From: Candidatus Muiribacteriota bacterium
GTDB lineage: Bacteria > Muiribacteriota > DAOVTB01
Length of the DNA stretch: 45,226 nt
Assembly: GCA_030633305.1 (NCBI GenBank)
Contig: DAOVTB010000013.1
Span: 1 to 45,226, forward strand
Direction: 5' to 3'
Under the pieces are notes generated by a model, which was not told the origin of the DNA, did no database searches, and worked only from the letters and a program-made list of their open reading frames with translations. A program made the position numbers and the translations under genes. The first letter of the stretch is position 1. Every line of letters starts with the position of its first letter. Shown here in pieces: positions 8,768 to 18,412 of the stretch.

Positions 8768-11179
8768 CTATTTATTGCCCAATTCTTTTCGAGACATCAA
8801 TAGTTTCTGAATATTAAGATCAATCAGGAGTTTACGACCGTTTGAAGTGCCATCAGGATTTTTGTTATCAAATGCATAAAAATCTACTTTATGAATTCCT
8901 GATGTAGTAAATACTATATTATTATCATTCAAGGTCAGTTTTTCTGATTTTAATGATAAAGGTCCGTCGACAATGTCATTGACAGTCCAATGAAGTTTTA
9001 TACGAGTATCTTCTCTTAAATTGTAGTCATCAGAGACGTATTCTATAGGTATAATTGTAGAAGGGTTTTTTCCAGAAACAGGATCTTCAGTCAGAGTAAT
9101 CATTTCGCAGGCACTGCTTCCGTGACTGGAAGAATGACATTTTTTTACTTTACCATGAACAGGTGGGTCAGCTATGAAATCGTATTCACCATCGACGGCT
9201 TCAAAAGTGAATATTCTCTTATCCTGTTTGCAGTTTAATACAACGGTAATGTTTGGTGGATCATTATCAGTAACGGTGATTACACCGTAATCTACTCCAT
9301 TTGCATTATACTTGTTGTTAAAATCATGATTATCGATTATATCTGAATCTCCCATGTTGACAAGTCCTGAGCCATCAGTGATTTCTGCACTATATCTTAA
9401 AGTTTTCATATCTTTGAGGGGATTAAGATCAAAATTTTTAGTCGCAAAATCTGCTGGGATATGAACTTGTCCAGAGACTGACCAGATATTGTTTCCGATA
9501 GATTCGATTTTTGCATCTATTGTTTTCCATTCCTCTGGAGTATCATTTCCTTTCCACTGCGCAGAATAGAACATATAGTGAATTCTAGCGGAACTAATTG
9601 GTTCGGTCGGATGATTGTCTGATACTTCAAATATGATTTCAAGTGGATCGCCGCTGGTTGCATCCAGATCAGAAAAACTTCCATTAACTATTACTGGTGG
9701 TGTTTGATCCCAAACGGTGATTTTTTTTGTAGCGATGTGAGTAAAAGGACCCAATATTTTATGATCATATCCTATAATTTGACCAGTATCACTTACGATA
9801 GGATATTTCTCATAATGTTTTTCAGAATATGTTACATTTAATCGAATTGTATAATTTCCAGGATTCAGGTATTTATGAGTAATACCTTCAATCTTCAGGT
9901 GTTTTACAGATGGAGAGGGATTTGTTCCTATTGTAGTTCTGTCAGTTCCAGGATAATCCATTAAAGGACTTTTGCTTCCATCACCCCAATCTATACAATA
10001 CATAATGGTCCCGGGTTCAATTCCTTCAAATCTATCAACAATTTTTAATGCATTATCTGGAAGCAATCTGGTAAATGAGAACATTGTACTGAACTGAAAA
10101 TGGCTCTCAACATCTTCCGTGACGATTTTTGGTGGATTAATAGTAGCGTGAATATTTCCAATGTATTCCGGGATATGTTCAACTACAACAATAGTTTTTG
10201 AATAATTATAGTCTCTCGGTAAATATTCGATTACATCGCCATTTTGAATTACTTCAATAAATTTGAGATTCAGATCTATATTGAAAATTCCGGCATCCTT
10301 AAATATATGAGTGGTACGGAGTCTGGAACTTAGAGCTTTAGCAGTTGTATTTTTATCAACTTTTATTTTTCCGCTTCTAATAACTGGTGCTCCTTTTGGA
10401 TTTGGAAAGGACCACCTAAAATTCAAATCGGTATCAAGTTTCAGTAAAATATCAGAAGGATTATCAACAGTCCAGGCGCATTTTAAATCTTCAGGTACAA
10501 TATCTGGGGGAGTAATTGCATCATAGCTTGCACTTCCAACGGAGGGAACTGGAATCGTTGCTTTAATCGCTATAGGAAAAGTTTTAGAGATCCAGATTTT
10601 CTGTTTAGATGGTGTTGGCCCAGTTAAATTGGAAACAGGAATATCATTTGGTTTTTCACCTTGAAATTTGAAGGTTATTGAATCGCCTTTTGCAGGCGGT
10701 AAAAGAAATGTCCACTTCGTTACATATTGGTGGAAACCGGTGTATTTATCATATAGCTTTATTTCTGTTCCTGAAAATGCTTTGATCTTATTCCAGGTTA
10801 CAGTAAAAGGGGCTGTTACTACTACTTTATAGCTGTCAACTGGAGATGGCGTTGCCTGGATAGACCAGCTTACAGAATTTGACTGTGTAGGTACACTGTT
10901 GGGCTTTGTAGGCATACTATTTGGCTGTGTAGTTACCGTACTTGGTTGAGGATTTCCAGTATTAGGTTGACTACCAGAAGGTTTTCCAGGACAGGATGCC
11001 AAATGGGTTGATTTGAAAAATGGAGGTCTACGTGCCCCGCATTGTGGACAGACCCATAAACCATCGCTATCAATCCCTAACCAATCCAAAAGAGAATTAT
11101 TTTGTGAAAAAATAAAGGAATTACTTAATAAAATAAAAATTATCAAAAAAAAAGTGATTTTAAATATAATGTTTCTCAT
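8768..11179 (-). CDS. Exported PKD-type multidomain protein with N-terminal zinc-finger-like motif
   Basis: A signal peptide-like segment (about 5-25, ending FIFSQ) is followed by a compact C2HC motif: Cys44, Cys47, His59, Cys63. A Gln/Pro/Ser/Thr-rich linker spans about 65-100. The rest is beta-rich and includes a PKD-like module with YCIDWGDGS and the following PGNYTIRLNV. Other Ig-like stretches are present (VTDNDPPNITVVL and a C-terminal SGIHKVDFYAFDNK). It probably acts at or beyond the cell surface; no catalytic motif was seen. I chose the ATG at 11179, preceded by TTGGAGAA, over an in-frame TTG at 11191 that overlaps that SD. It has no evident operon partner. Confidence 0.75.
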   Translation of the reverse strand: MRNIIFKITFFLIIFILLSNSFIFSQNNSLLDWLGIDSDGLWVCPQCGARRPPFFKSTHLASCPGKPSGSQPNTGNPQPSTVTTQPNSMPTKPNSVPTQSNSVSWSIQATPSPVDSYKVVVTAPFTVTWNKIKAFSGTEIKLYDKYTGFHQYVTKWTFLLPPAKGDSITFKFQGEKPNDIPVSNLTGPTPSKQKIWISKTFPIAIKATIPVPSVGSASYDAITPPDIVPEDLKCAWTVDNPSDILLKLDTDLNFRWSFPNPKGAPVIRSGKIKVDKNTTAKALSSRLRTTHIFKDAGIFNIDLNLKFIEVIQNGDVIEYLPRDYNYSKTIVVVEHIPEYIGNIHATINPPKIVTEDVESHFQFSTMFSFTRLLPDNALKIVDRFEGIEPGTIMYCIDWGDGSKSPLMDYPGTDRTTIGTNPSPSVKHLKIEGITHKYLNPGNYTIRLNVTYSEKHYEKYPIVSDTGQIIGYDHKILGPFTHIATKKITVWDQTPPVIVNGSFSDLDATSGDPLEIIFEVSDNHPTEPISSARIHYMFYSAQWKGNDTPEEWKTIDAKIESIGNNIWSVSGQVHIPADFATKNFDLNPLKDMKTLRYSAEITDGSGLVNMGDSDIIDNHDFNNKYNANGVDYGVITVTDNDPPNITVVLNCKQDKRIFTFEAVDGEYDFIADPPVHGKVKKCHSSSHGSSACEMITLTEDPVSGKNPSTIIPIEYVSDDYNLREDTRIKLHWTVNDIVDGPLSLKSEKLTLNDNNIVFTTSGIHKVDFYAFDNKNPDGTSNGRKLLIDLNIQKLLMSRKELGNK

Positions 11180-11312
11180 ATATTTCTCCAAGATAAATCA
11201 TTATGGTTATCTATCTGAGCTCAATTTAGATACAATTGTATTTTACCATATGCAGTTAAATTTTGTTAAGTTTTCATATAATCCATCAATTGATTTCAAT
11301 AAGAATCTGTAT

Positions 11313-11341
11313 TTGTAAAGGGTATTTATAAATGGTATAAT
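11313..11341 (+). promoter_or_regulatory. Predicted promoter giving a leaderless mRNA
   Basis: TTGTAA (11313-11318), 17 bases, then TATAAT (11336-11341). The ATG of the next gene begins eight bases after this -10, which places the expected transcription start at or next to the start codon. No SD is visible, as expected for a leaderless message. Confidence 0.55.
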
Positions 11342-11348
11342 TTAATTT

Positions 11349-13241
11349 ATGTCGTCCTCTCTAGAAAACCTGAAAAACATTATATCAAGTGATCAAATGC
11401 CTCTTGAGGATAAATTTGAAGCAATATTACAACTTTCAATGAATAAAGATCCTGAATATCGTGATTATCTGGATTCTCTTCTAAAACATAAAAATGTAAG
11501 AATCAGATATTTCATAAAGAAGATCATACATAAGGAAATTGGCTGGAAAGAGAAACTACTTTCTAAGGGAAAAGAAAATTTAAGTTCTGCCTTATTGGTA
11601 AATGAGAAGAAAAGTGGTTTTATCAGCTTCAATCTACATGAGATATGCGATGAACCAATAGAAGAAGAAACTGAAAAAGAAGAAAAAATTCCGTTTTCAA
11701 TACTTTTAATTTCAGCAACTGTCACCGGAGTTTTGCTTGTTTTTTTCATTTCATCATTTTATTCATTTATTTATTCTAAAAAGGAAAAATTGCAAACAAA
11801 AACAGAAGAATTGATCAGTTCAGGGGAATTAGGTTTTGATAAAATGCTTGAAAAAGCTTCTGAATGTATTTTATCTGGAAAAGAAAAGGAAGGTTTTACC
11901 CTGTATTTTAAACTTTATACGCTTTATAGTAACAAAATGACTCCTGAGCAGGATAAAAAAAATGTGGGATTTCTGTCTAGACTTTCCATTGATTTTTTGA
12001 AAAATTACATTTCAAAAATTAAAAAGCTGAATATATCTTTTTTCAGGACATCACTTGAAATAATCTCCAATGTAAAAATTCTTGGAATATGCAGCTATGC
12101 TGAAGATGGTACTCGAATAAAAAAACTTGTAAAGTTAATGTTGAGCAATCCTCTGCCCTTCTTCTATCTGAATCCTGATCTAATAAAAAAGATTTGGGCA
12201 AAAACATTTGATATGAAAAATAATAGAAACAGACATCTGATATATTTTATGGTTGCATTGTATCAACATAGGAGTTATGAGGCTGAGAATATTATTAAAT
12301 TTTCATTATTTGGTAAAAAGTATAAAAAAGCACTTAAAAAAATACTTTATCAATACAACAGTTTGAATGAAAAAATCTTACTAACTAAATCAGTTGTTTT
12401 TATTTCAAAACCAGTATTTTCAAAAGATTATATCAATTCTATTGAGCAGAATGGCTTTTCAAAAAATATTGTAGATTATTTTAAAGCATTTCTTTACAAT
12501 CCCCTTGTTACACAGTTTTTTAATAGAAAGGTTTTGAAAAAATTAACATATAGATATATTTCAGATTATAAGAAAAAAAATTCTGATGAACGAACGAGCA
12601 TTTTTGTAGCTTTTGCATATGCAATTTATGATAAGAAAGAAAAGGCTATAGAAATACTTGGAAAAAAATGGGAGTCCCCTGAAATTTCTCTGCTTGCATC
12701 TGGTTTGAATGGGATTTTAGAAAATAATATACATTATTTTCCTATTACAGATATTCTTCCAGAAAATATGGTATTAACAGAACTCCACAGTTTTTTGTTC
12801 AGGAAACGTAATACTGGAAAAAATAATATGATAGAGAAATTGGAATCACAGTCTAATGTGAAGGACTTTGATAAAGATAAGCGTTTTTTGGAAGTTAGAA
12901 AATTATTGAAGAATAATAAGTATTCTGAGGGTATTATAGAATTAAAAAAAATAGCACATGAAATTCCTTTTGAAGCAGCACCTTATCTTGGTATTGGAGA
13001 TATTTATATGAACATGGGGAATAATGCAGCTGCTTTTGAAGCTTATGAAGAAGCGCTTAAAAGACAACCTGATATCAATGAATTGAGGCATGCACTTGCA
13101 GAAGATTATAAAAAGAATGGTAATGTAAAAAAATCAAAATTTCATTACGGTTTGCTTCTAGTGCATTCGAAATCCAGAAAAATGAAGAATTTATGTACAA
13201 AAAAAATTATGGAACTTGGAAATTTAAAAAGAAATAATTAA
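11349..13241 (+). CDS. Membrane-anchored HEAT-like/TPR protein of unknown function
   Basis: The 630-residue product has an N-terminal helical region resembling HEAT repeats (about 1-65) and an acidic stretch (EEETEKEEK) before a single membrane span at about 114-141. A long, very lysine-rich helical region follows. Two TPR-like repeats lie near the C-terminus (about 545-605; YLGIGDIYMNMGNNAAAFEA and the following helix pair). It probably scaffolds a complex at the inner membrane; the orientation is unknown. It precedes the FecR-dockerin gene by 110 bases and resembles the HEAT-repeat membrane protein at 14824-18216 in general design. The function is not recognised. Confidence 0.8.
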   Translation: MSSSLENLKNIISSDQMPLEDKFEAILQLSMNKDPEYRDYLDSLLKHKNVRIRYFIKKIIHKEIGWKEKLLSKGKENLSSALLVNEKKSGFISFNLHEICDEPIEEETEKEEKIPFSILLISATVTGVLLVFFISSFYSFIYSKKEKLQTKTEELISSGELGFDKMLEKASECILSGKEKEGFTLYFKLYTLYSNKMTPEQDKKNVGFLSRLSIDFLKNYISKIKKLNISFFRTSLEIISNVKILGICSYAEDGTRIKKLVKLMLSNPLPFFYLNPDLIKKIWAKTFDMKNNRNRHLIYFMVALYQHRSYEAENIIKFSLFGKKYKKALKKILYQYNSLNEKILLTKSVVFISKPVFSKDYINSIEQNGFSKNIVDYFKAFLYNPLVTQFFNRKVLKKLTYRYISDYKKKNSDERTSIFVAFAYAIYDKKEKAIEILGKKWESPEISLLASGLNGILENNIHYFPITDILPENMVLTELHSFLFRKRNTGKNNMIEKLESQSNVKDFDKDKRFLEVRKLLKNNKYSEGIIELKKIAHEIPFEAAPYLGIGDIYMNMGNNAAAFEAYEEALKRQPDINELRHALAEDYKKNGNVKKSKFHYGLLLVHSKSRKMKNLCTKKIMELGNLKRNN

Positions 13242-13351
13242 ATTTATATAATAAATTACAGGATTAAAACTATACATAAATTTATTTTCAATGTTAAAAT
13301 TTAATGATAATAGGTCAATAATTCTATATTTATAGAAAGGATAGAGATAAA

Positions 13352-14503
13352 ATGAAAAGGATTTTAGTGCTAATACTTTTAATAATTGTATTTATCGGTG
13401 TCAATGTTTATGCAGCACAGCGAGCAGGGTATATCATGTCTGTAATGGGGAATAAAGATGGATCTGTGTTGAGGCTTGATGATGCGAAAGCTGTAAATGG
13501 CAAGAAATTGGAAAAAAATGCTGTGGTCTATTTTGGAGATATTCTGATAACAAAAGACGTAATGGTAAAGATAATTCTTGATCATTATGAAGATAATCCA
13601 CTTTTTGTGATGAAATCAAATACGAAGATCCAGTTTGAGAAGAAGAAAAATAAAAAAGGTGGAGTTTTCAGTTTTTTTGGAAAGCTTTTTTTTAAAGGAA
13701 ACGGAAAAGACCACAGGGGATTTAGAATTATTACATCAAATGCAATAGCAGGTATTGAAGGGACACAGCTTTCTGTTACAAATATTGGGGGAAAGACGAA
13801 AGTATCAGTTTTTGAAGGAAAGGTTTATGTTGAGGGAAGAAGCGCGGAAAAGAATAAAGTGAATCTTAAGGCAGGAGAATACACTGTTTGTGGTTCTGAC
13901 TTTATTCCTGAAGTTCCTAAAAGTATAACAGAACAGGAAAACTGGCTTGGAATGATGATGCCATCGAGGATTGAAAACATTGCTGTTGAAACTGTTGAAA
14001 GGATGATCGAAGTTCAGGATAATCCGGATGTTGCGGAGGTGGAAATAACTAAAACACCTGTTGGGAAGCCTGTCAAGGGAGATTTAAATGATAATGGAGA
14101 ACTTGATTCAGTTGATTCTGAGATGGCGACCTGGTACTTGTTACCAAACGGTGAAAGACTGGTGAAAATTAAACTTAGTGGAAAAGGCTGTAATAAGCAT
14201 GGTTTATTTTTGAAATCAGGAGAACTTGATAAAGTAGCCTTTGAAAAATTTGCTGATATGAATAATGATGGAAAAATAGATGATAAAGATGCAAAAGTGT
14301 TGGATATATTGTATCGTGCTGATTATGATATCAATAAAGATGGAGTGCTGAATGCTGATGATGTTGTTGCATTGAAAGAGAAGGCTGATTATGATAAATC
14401 AACTCAGAATAAGCTTGGAAATGAAAAAATATCTGGCAATACTTTGGAAAAGATTATAGCAGAATTGAAAAAATTAAATTATAATCCTGAATTCAGGCAA
14501 TAA
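13352..14503 (+). CDS. Exported FecR-domain protein with dockerin-like calcium loops
   Basis: A signal peptide (about 1-22, ending VYAAQ) is followed by a FecR-type region at about 25-180. It contains the typical features: a high-potential early block, LFVMKSNTKIQFE, and SNAIAGIEGTQLSV with the G(I)EGT core, then FEGKVYVEG. The C-terminal third holds three EF-hand/dockerin-like loops: DLNDNGELDSVD (about 244-255), DMNNDGKIDDKD (about 301-312) and DINKDGVLNADD (about 326-337). This is not a sigma regulator of the FecI/FecR kind; it is an exported FecR-fold protein that probably binds calcium. SD GAAAGGAT lies upstream, with a small palindrome TCTATATTTATAGA at 13323-13336. The protein is paralogous to the one at 23873. 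Confidence 0.82.
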   Translation: MKRILVLILLIIVFIGVNVYAAQRAGYIMSVMGNKDGSVLRLDDAKAVNGKKLEKNAVVYFGDILITKDVMVKIILDHYEDNPLFVMKSNTKIQFEKKKNKKGGVFSFFGKLFFKGNGKDHRGFRIITSNAIAGIEGTQLSVTNIGGKTKVSVFEGKVYVEGRSAEKNKVNLKAGEYTVCGSDFIPEVPKSITEQENWLGMMMPSRIENIAVETVERMIEVQDNPDVAEVEITKTPVGKPVKGDLNDNGELDSVDSEMATWYLLPNGERLVKIKLSGKGCNKHGLFLKSGELDKVAFEKFADMNNDGKIDDKDAKVLDILYRADYDINKDGVLNADDVVALKEKADYDKSTQNKLGNEKISGNTLEKIIAELKKLNYNPEFRQ

Positions 14504-14514
14504 CAGATAGAATT

Positions 14515-14641
14515 AACCCGGATGTTACATGAGCGATCTTTGAAATTTTCTGCATCAGGATATACCTGCGACGCACAAAAGTGCGACTCGGTATATCCTG
14601 ACTTGAAAATCCCAAATATCATCTCATGTAACATCCGGGTT
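14515..14641. repeat. 127-bp nested palindrome
   Basis: The outer arms are AACCCGGATGTTACATGAG (14515-14533) and its exact complement (14623-14641). An inner pair, TCAGGATATACC (14555-14566) and GGTATATCCTGA (14590-14601), is also perfect, and GCAC-AAAA-GTGC forms the loop. The whole could extrude as a cruciform or fold as a long RNA hairpin. It looks like a REP/MITE-type element; no second copy is in this window. Confidence 0.85.
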
Positions 14642-14779
14642 GGGATTGTAAAAAATACAAAGTGTAATATTGTAAATTATATAGCTTAATAGTACATCAC
14701 ACAATGGTTTTGGAAAAATAACACCAAAAACGATGAAATATTCGGGTTATGTTTAAAAAAAAGCTTATTACCTAAAGAT

Positions 14780-14804
14780 ATCAGAATTCCAAACAATTGC
14801 TCAG
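14780..14804. repeat. Half copy of the GAATTCCAAACAAT(T/C)GCTCAG repeat
   Basis: The sequence GAATTCCAAACAATTGCTCAG at 14784-14804 nearly matches the right arm of the inverted repeat at 19956-20008. The left arm is not found here. Confidence 0.6.
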
Positions 14805-14823
14805 ACTAGGTATTAAATATTTT

Positions 14824-17800
14824 TTAATCGTCTATAACTTGTGACCAACGCTTATTTGCTTCCTTTTGAGAAATCCATTCATTTTTTTTATGATTCCATA
14901 AAACATAACCTTTACTAATTAATTTAAGTGTTTTAATCATTTGTTTTTTTGCAGTTGATACCTTTTTTTCTTCTAATAACTTTTTTACCTTATAAAATTC
15001 TTTTCTCTTATAATTCTTTGAAACACTGTTTACAGCAGATATTAGATTTTCTATTATCTGGGTTTTATCAAATTCCGGATTATCTGCAATTTTTTTCCAG
15101 TTAATCAGAATATTCTTGAGGTCACTTTTTATTTCGGGATGGTTTTTATTATCATCGTTCTGTGAAGAAGATGTTGCGCCAGAGTTTCGAATGTCCCTTT
15201 GGTCTGCTACTGGGCTTTTAATAAACTCATCATAGATATAAAATCCTCCGTATCCAACAATGATGATAACCAGAATAGAAATTACAGGGATTGCTATTTT
15301 TTTTATATCGAAATCGGGCTTATCTGGCTCAGAGGTTTTTTTTGTTTCTGTACTGTTTTTTCCCCATGCATTCTGTTTAGGTTTAGTTTTTTCTGTCTGA
15401 CTGGAAACTGATTTTCTATTTTTTTGGACTGAACTTCCAATAATTTTCTTTTTAGTTTTCTCTTTTGGTACAGTAGCTTTTTCTGGATCTTCTTTTTTTA
15501 GTTCTGATTTTATAGAATTTGAAATTTCCGGGCATTTTTTGAAAATATAATCGGTATATATTTCTACTACAGGATCGGCTGAATTAATAAGGCTAAAAAA
15601 CTTTGTCCGATAACCGTTGTTACTTAACAGAGTTTTAAAAGCACAGTCACTGATTTCGCCGTTTTCATCAGTAAGTAGATTTAGCAGAGTATCAAAAAGA
15701 AGAAGTTTATTTGATATTGCATTTTGTAATCCTGAAATTCCAGCTAATTTGATTGAAACATCATTTGAACAAAGAGATGTTTCAAAATAATTTTGAACTT
15801 CTTCTCTATTAAGAAATTTTGCAAGTGAAAGATTTAGCGGTATACTTATTTCAGTCTGATCAGTGTTTTTAGCAATTTTTAAAACTTTGATTATATTTTT
15901 TTCTGTAATTTTTGGATTTAATTTCATTTCAAAATACTGGTCAAGAAGGTTTAGAGGAGTGCTTTGAATTCCTGCAAGAATTTCATCAAAAGAATCGACT
16001 TTTTTTTCTTCTTCTTTTATTTCAATTTTTTCTATTGGTTTTTCAATCGGTTTTACAATTTCTTCTTTATTTGATTCTTCAGGAGAATGGCGCTTTCCAA
16101 TTAATTCTACGGTATTTGATTTTTCTTCTTGAAGACAAGCTAAAAATTCCTTATCTGTTTCAAATTTTGCCAGGATATCACTAGATGCTATCGCAATATC
16201 CATATCTTCATCTAACAGGAACTTTTGAATTAGAATATAACTTTTGGGTGTTCTTATTCTATTCAACCCAAAAAGTGCAGATTTTCTGACTTTGACATTA
16301 GAAGATTCAGTCATTTTTACAAGTTTTTCAAAAATCTCCTCTGGCATTATCTTATAAAGAAGACCAGTGGTGATGGAAATAATTTTGGGGTTTTCATGGT
16401 ATAGAAAAGGAAAAATTTCTGTAAGGCAATCCTTGTAATCATGGAAAAACAATGTTTCAAGAGCGTTTGCGAGGATCCGGGGTTCAAAACTATCACGTAG
16501 AATATCAAGCAGGAATTGCTTTCCACCGGAGAATGTCATTCCAATAGTTCGTACCAGAGCAGCTACGAGTTTTGTATCAACTGCATTGAGATAGAATTGG
16601 TAAAGATCTTTATAATTTGCATCAGAAGCTATAAATGAAAGTTTCTGTACTGCACTGATTTTCTCATCAAGTGTTGTGGTGTTACTTTTGATAATTTCAT
16701 ATTTTGCCTGGATTATATGTTCAGGTATTTTTCCAGTCTCAAGAATATGATCGATGATCTGTTCGGGAGCTACATTATCTTCAGTTTCTTTATCTTTAAG
16801 CATATTCAGTAACAACCCTGATTGAGCACTGATTTCACCATTACTATCGTTTCTTAAAGCAATAACAAACTTTTTTAATTCAGGTGACATGATATGATCA
16901 ATGGTATGTAATGCTGCTTTACGTTTCCAAAGCTGGTCACTTTTTATAGATTTTTCAAGATATTCACAAACTATTTCTTTTTCTTTTGCCTTCCATAGGG
17001 CTAGAGCAGCATGTGATGATATCCTGTGATGTTTGTTAGTAATATATTTAAGAAAAATATTGATCAGTCGTTTTTCTGGACGACTGTATGAAAGACCTTC
17101 AAGGCAGTTTGCGACAACTCTTGAATCCTCATATTCCAGATAAGGTATAAGCATATCCAGATAGTTATTATTACCATGTTTTCCAAGAAATTTTACATAT
17201 GAGGAGATTAAGAAAAGATTTGTTTCCCACTTTAACTCCTGTTCTACAATTGGCAGAAATTCTTTATGACCCAGATTATCCAGAATATTCATTATCATGA
17301 GTTTTTCATGAAAATCATTACCCTCAGTTAGAATTTTTGTGAATCGTGTATAAAAGTTCTCGGACAGATGCTGAGTTTTTTTATGTATAGTTTTTTGTTG
17401 ACCAGTTTTTTTTTCCAATCTTTGAAGTGCAGCAGCAGCTTTGATTCTGACCTTTTGAGACGGGTCTTCAATCATGAGTTGTATTATTCCCTGTAACCGG
17501 TGATGAGATAGGACAGTACAGATTTTTGCAGCTAGGATTTTATCTTTTTCAGATCCCTGAACAAGTGATTTCAATTTTGCAATCACGATAAGTTTTGAAT
17601 ACTCCCAAAGATAGATTGAAGCAAAATAGACAAATTCAACATCACCCAAAAACTCGTACAGATCAACTACTTTTTCAACTCCACGAGGAGTATCAAACTT
17701 CATAAGACCTATAATGGCATTGATAAGATGATTTTTATTTTTTTTCTGGATAGCGTTTAATAGGGTTGTAGTAATTTTTTTGTCAAACCATTTGAAAAGA

Positions 17801-18216
17801 ATTTTTGCAAAGCTGCTTGAAATGCTTCTATCAGTTTCATCAAGATAAAGTTCCAAAAGGTCGTCCTGAAGGTTTACATCACTAGGCTTAATTCGATAAT
17901 GGTTCAAAGATTTTATGATCTTTGCTTTAAGTGCTGGATTGTTAACTGTACTGAATTCTTTAATAAAATCTTCAATTGATTCGAAAGAAAATTCCTTTTC
18001 ATTCATAACTTTTTTAGAAATGAGCTCATATTTTTTCAGGATTTTTTTTGCTGCCGATTTTATCAGTTGATCCTCATGCTCTGTATGTTCAGTTATTACA
18101 GGAATTAGTGGAGCGCAATATTTGTTGTACAATATATCCAGAGCCTTAAGAATTTCTTCAACGCTGCCTGATTGCAACATCTCTTTAAGTCTGTTTTCTG
18201 ACGGGTTTTTCTCCAA
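14824..18216 (-). CDS. Large HEAT-repeat membrane protein
   Basis: The 1130-residue product consists of tandem helical pairs typical of HEAT/PBS-lyase-like repeats. Examples are DPSQKVRIKAAAALQRLEKK, SSNVKVRKSALFGLNRI and HHRISSHAALALWKAKEKE. The repeats extend from the N-terminus to about residue 890, broken by an acidic/lysine linker near 700-735 (KPIEKPIEKIEIKEEEKK). A basic disordered stretch (about 905-965) precedes one membrane span at about 973-993. The ~135-residue tail ends with YVLWNHKKNEWISQKEANKRW, which resembles a W-x-(S/T)-x-x-EA motif. The repeat region is probably cytoplasmic and the tail external; its partners are unknown. The start appears to be TTG at 18216, with GGAA upstream; the first internal ATG is 12 codons later. 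It converges with the FecR-dockerin gene. Confidence 0.82.
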   Translation of the reverse strand: MEKNPSENRLKEMLQSGSVEEILKALDILYNKYCAPLIPVITEHTEHEDQLIKSAAKKILKKYELISKKVMNEKEFSFESIEDFIKEFSTVNNPALKAKIIKSLNHYRIKPSDVNLQDDLLELYLDETDRSISSSFAKILFKWFDKKITTTLLNAIQKKNKNHLINAIIGLMKFDTPRGVEKVVDLYEFLGDVEFVYFASIYLWEYSKLIVIAKLKSLVQGSEKDKILAAKICTVLSHHRLQGIIQLMIEDPSQKVRIKAAAALQRLEKKTGQQKTIHKKTQHLSENFYTRFTKILTEGNDFHEKLMIMNILDNLGHKEFLPIVEQELKWETNLFLISSYVKFLGKHGNNNYLDMLIPYLEYEDSRVVANCLEGLSYSRPEKRLINIFLKYITNKHHRISSHAALALWKAKEKEIVCEYLEKSIKSDQLWKRKAALHTIDHIMSPELKKFVIALRNDSNGEISAQSGLLLNMLKDKETEDNVAPEQIIDHILETGKIPEHIIQAKYEIIKSNTTTLDEKISAVQKLSFIASDANYKDLYQFYLNAVDTKLVAALVRTIGMTFSGGKQFLLDILRDSFEPRILANALETLFFHDYKDCLTEIFPFLYHENPKIISITTGLLYKIMPEEIFEKLVKMTESSNVKVRKSALFGLNRIRTPKSYILIQKFLLDEDMDIAIASSDILAKFETDKEFLACLQEEKSNTVELIGKRHSPEESNKEEIVKPIEKPIEKIEIKEEEKKVDSFDEILAGIQSTPLNLLDQYFEMKLNPKITEKNIIKVLKIAKNTDQTEISIPLNLSLAKFLNREEVQNYFETSLCSNDVSIKLAGISGLQNAISNKLLLFDTLLNLLTDENGEISDCAFKTLLSNNGYRTKFFSLINSADPVVEIYTDYIFKKCPEISNSIKSELKKEDPEKATVPKEKTKKKIIGSSVQKNRKSVSSQTEKTKPKQNAWGKNSTETKKTSEPDKPDFDIKKIAIPVISILVIIIVGYGGFYIYDEFIKSPVADQRDIRNSGATSSSQNDDNKNHPEIKSDLKNILINWKKIADNPEFDKTQIIENLISAVNSVSKNYKRKEFYKVKKLLEEKKVSTAKKQMIKTLKLISKGYVLWNHKKNEWISQKEANKRWSQVIDD

Positions 18217-18412
18217 AATGTTAATTCCAATAATTCAGTATTTGTATCCAGTAATCGGTTGTAATCATTAAAAATGTTAATAAAAGAATCTATATCAATG
18301 ATATAGGAAAATAACAATGCTACGCAATAAATTTAGTAATTATTAAAAAAAAAGAATGTTGTAGCCGATAACAAATATATAAAATTGTGTTAATCAATGG
18401 AGGAATATTTTA

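Larger units (their letters stand above)
14504..14823. other. Gene-free stretch with palindromic repeats
   Basis: These 320 bases lie between two convergent genes and hold the nested hairpin at 14515-14641 and a half copy of another repeat at 14780-14804. I see no coding frame, RNA gene or clear terminator with a T-run. The hairpin could serve as a bidirectional transcription barrier. Confidence 0.7.

Noticed and set aside
13352-14503. FecR-domain protein as a FecI/FecR iron-transport regulator
   Set aside because: It has a signal peptide and no cytoplasmic anti-sigma part, and there is no sigma factor or TonB receptor nearby.
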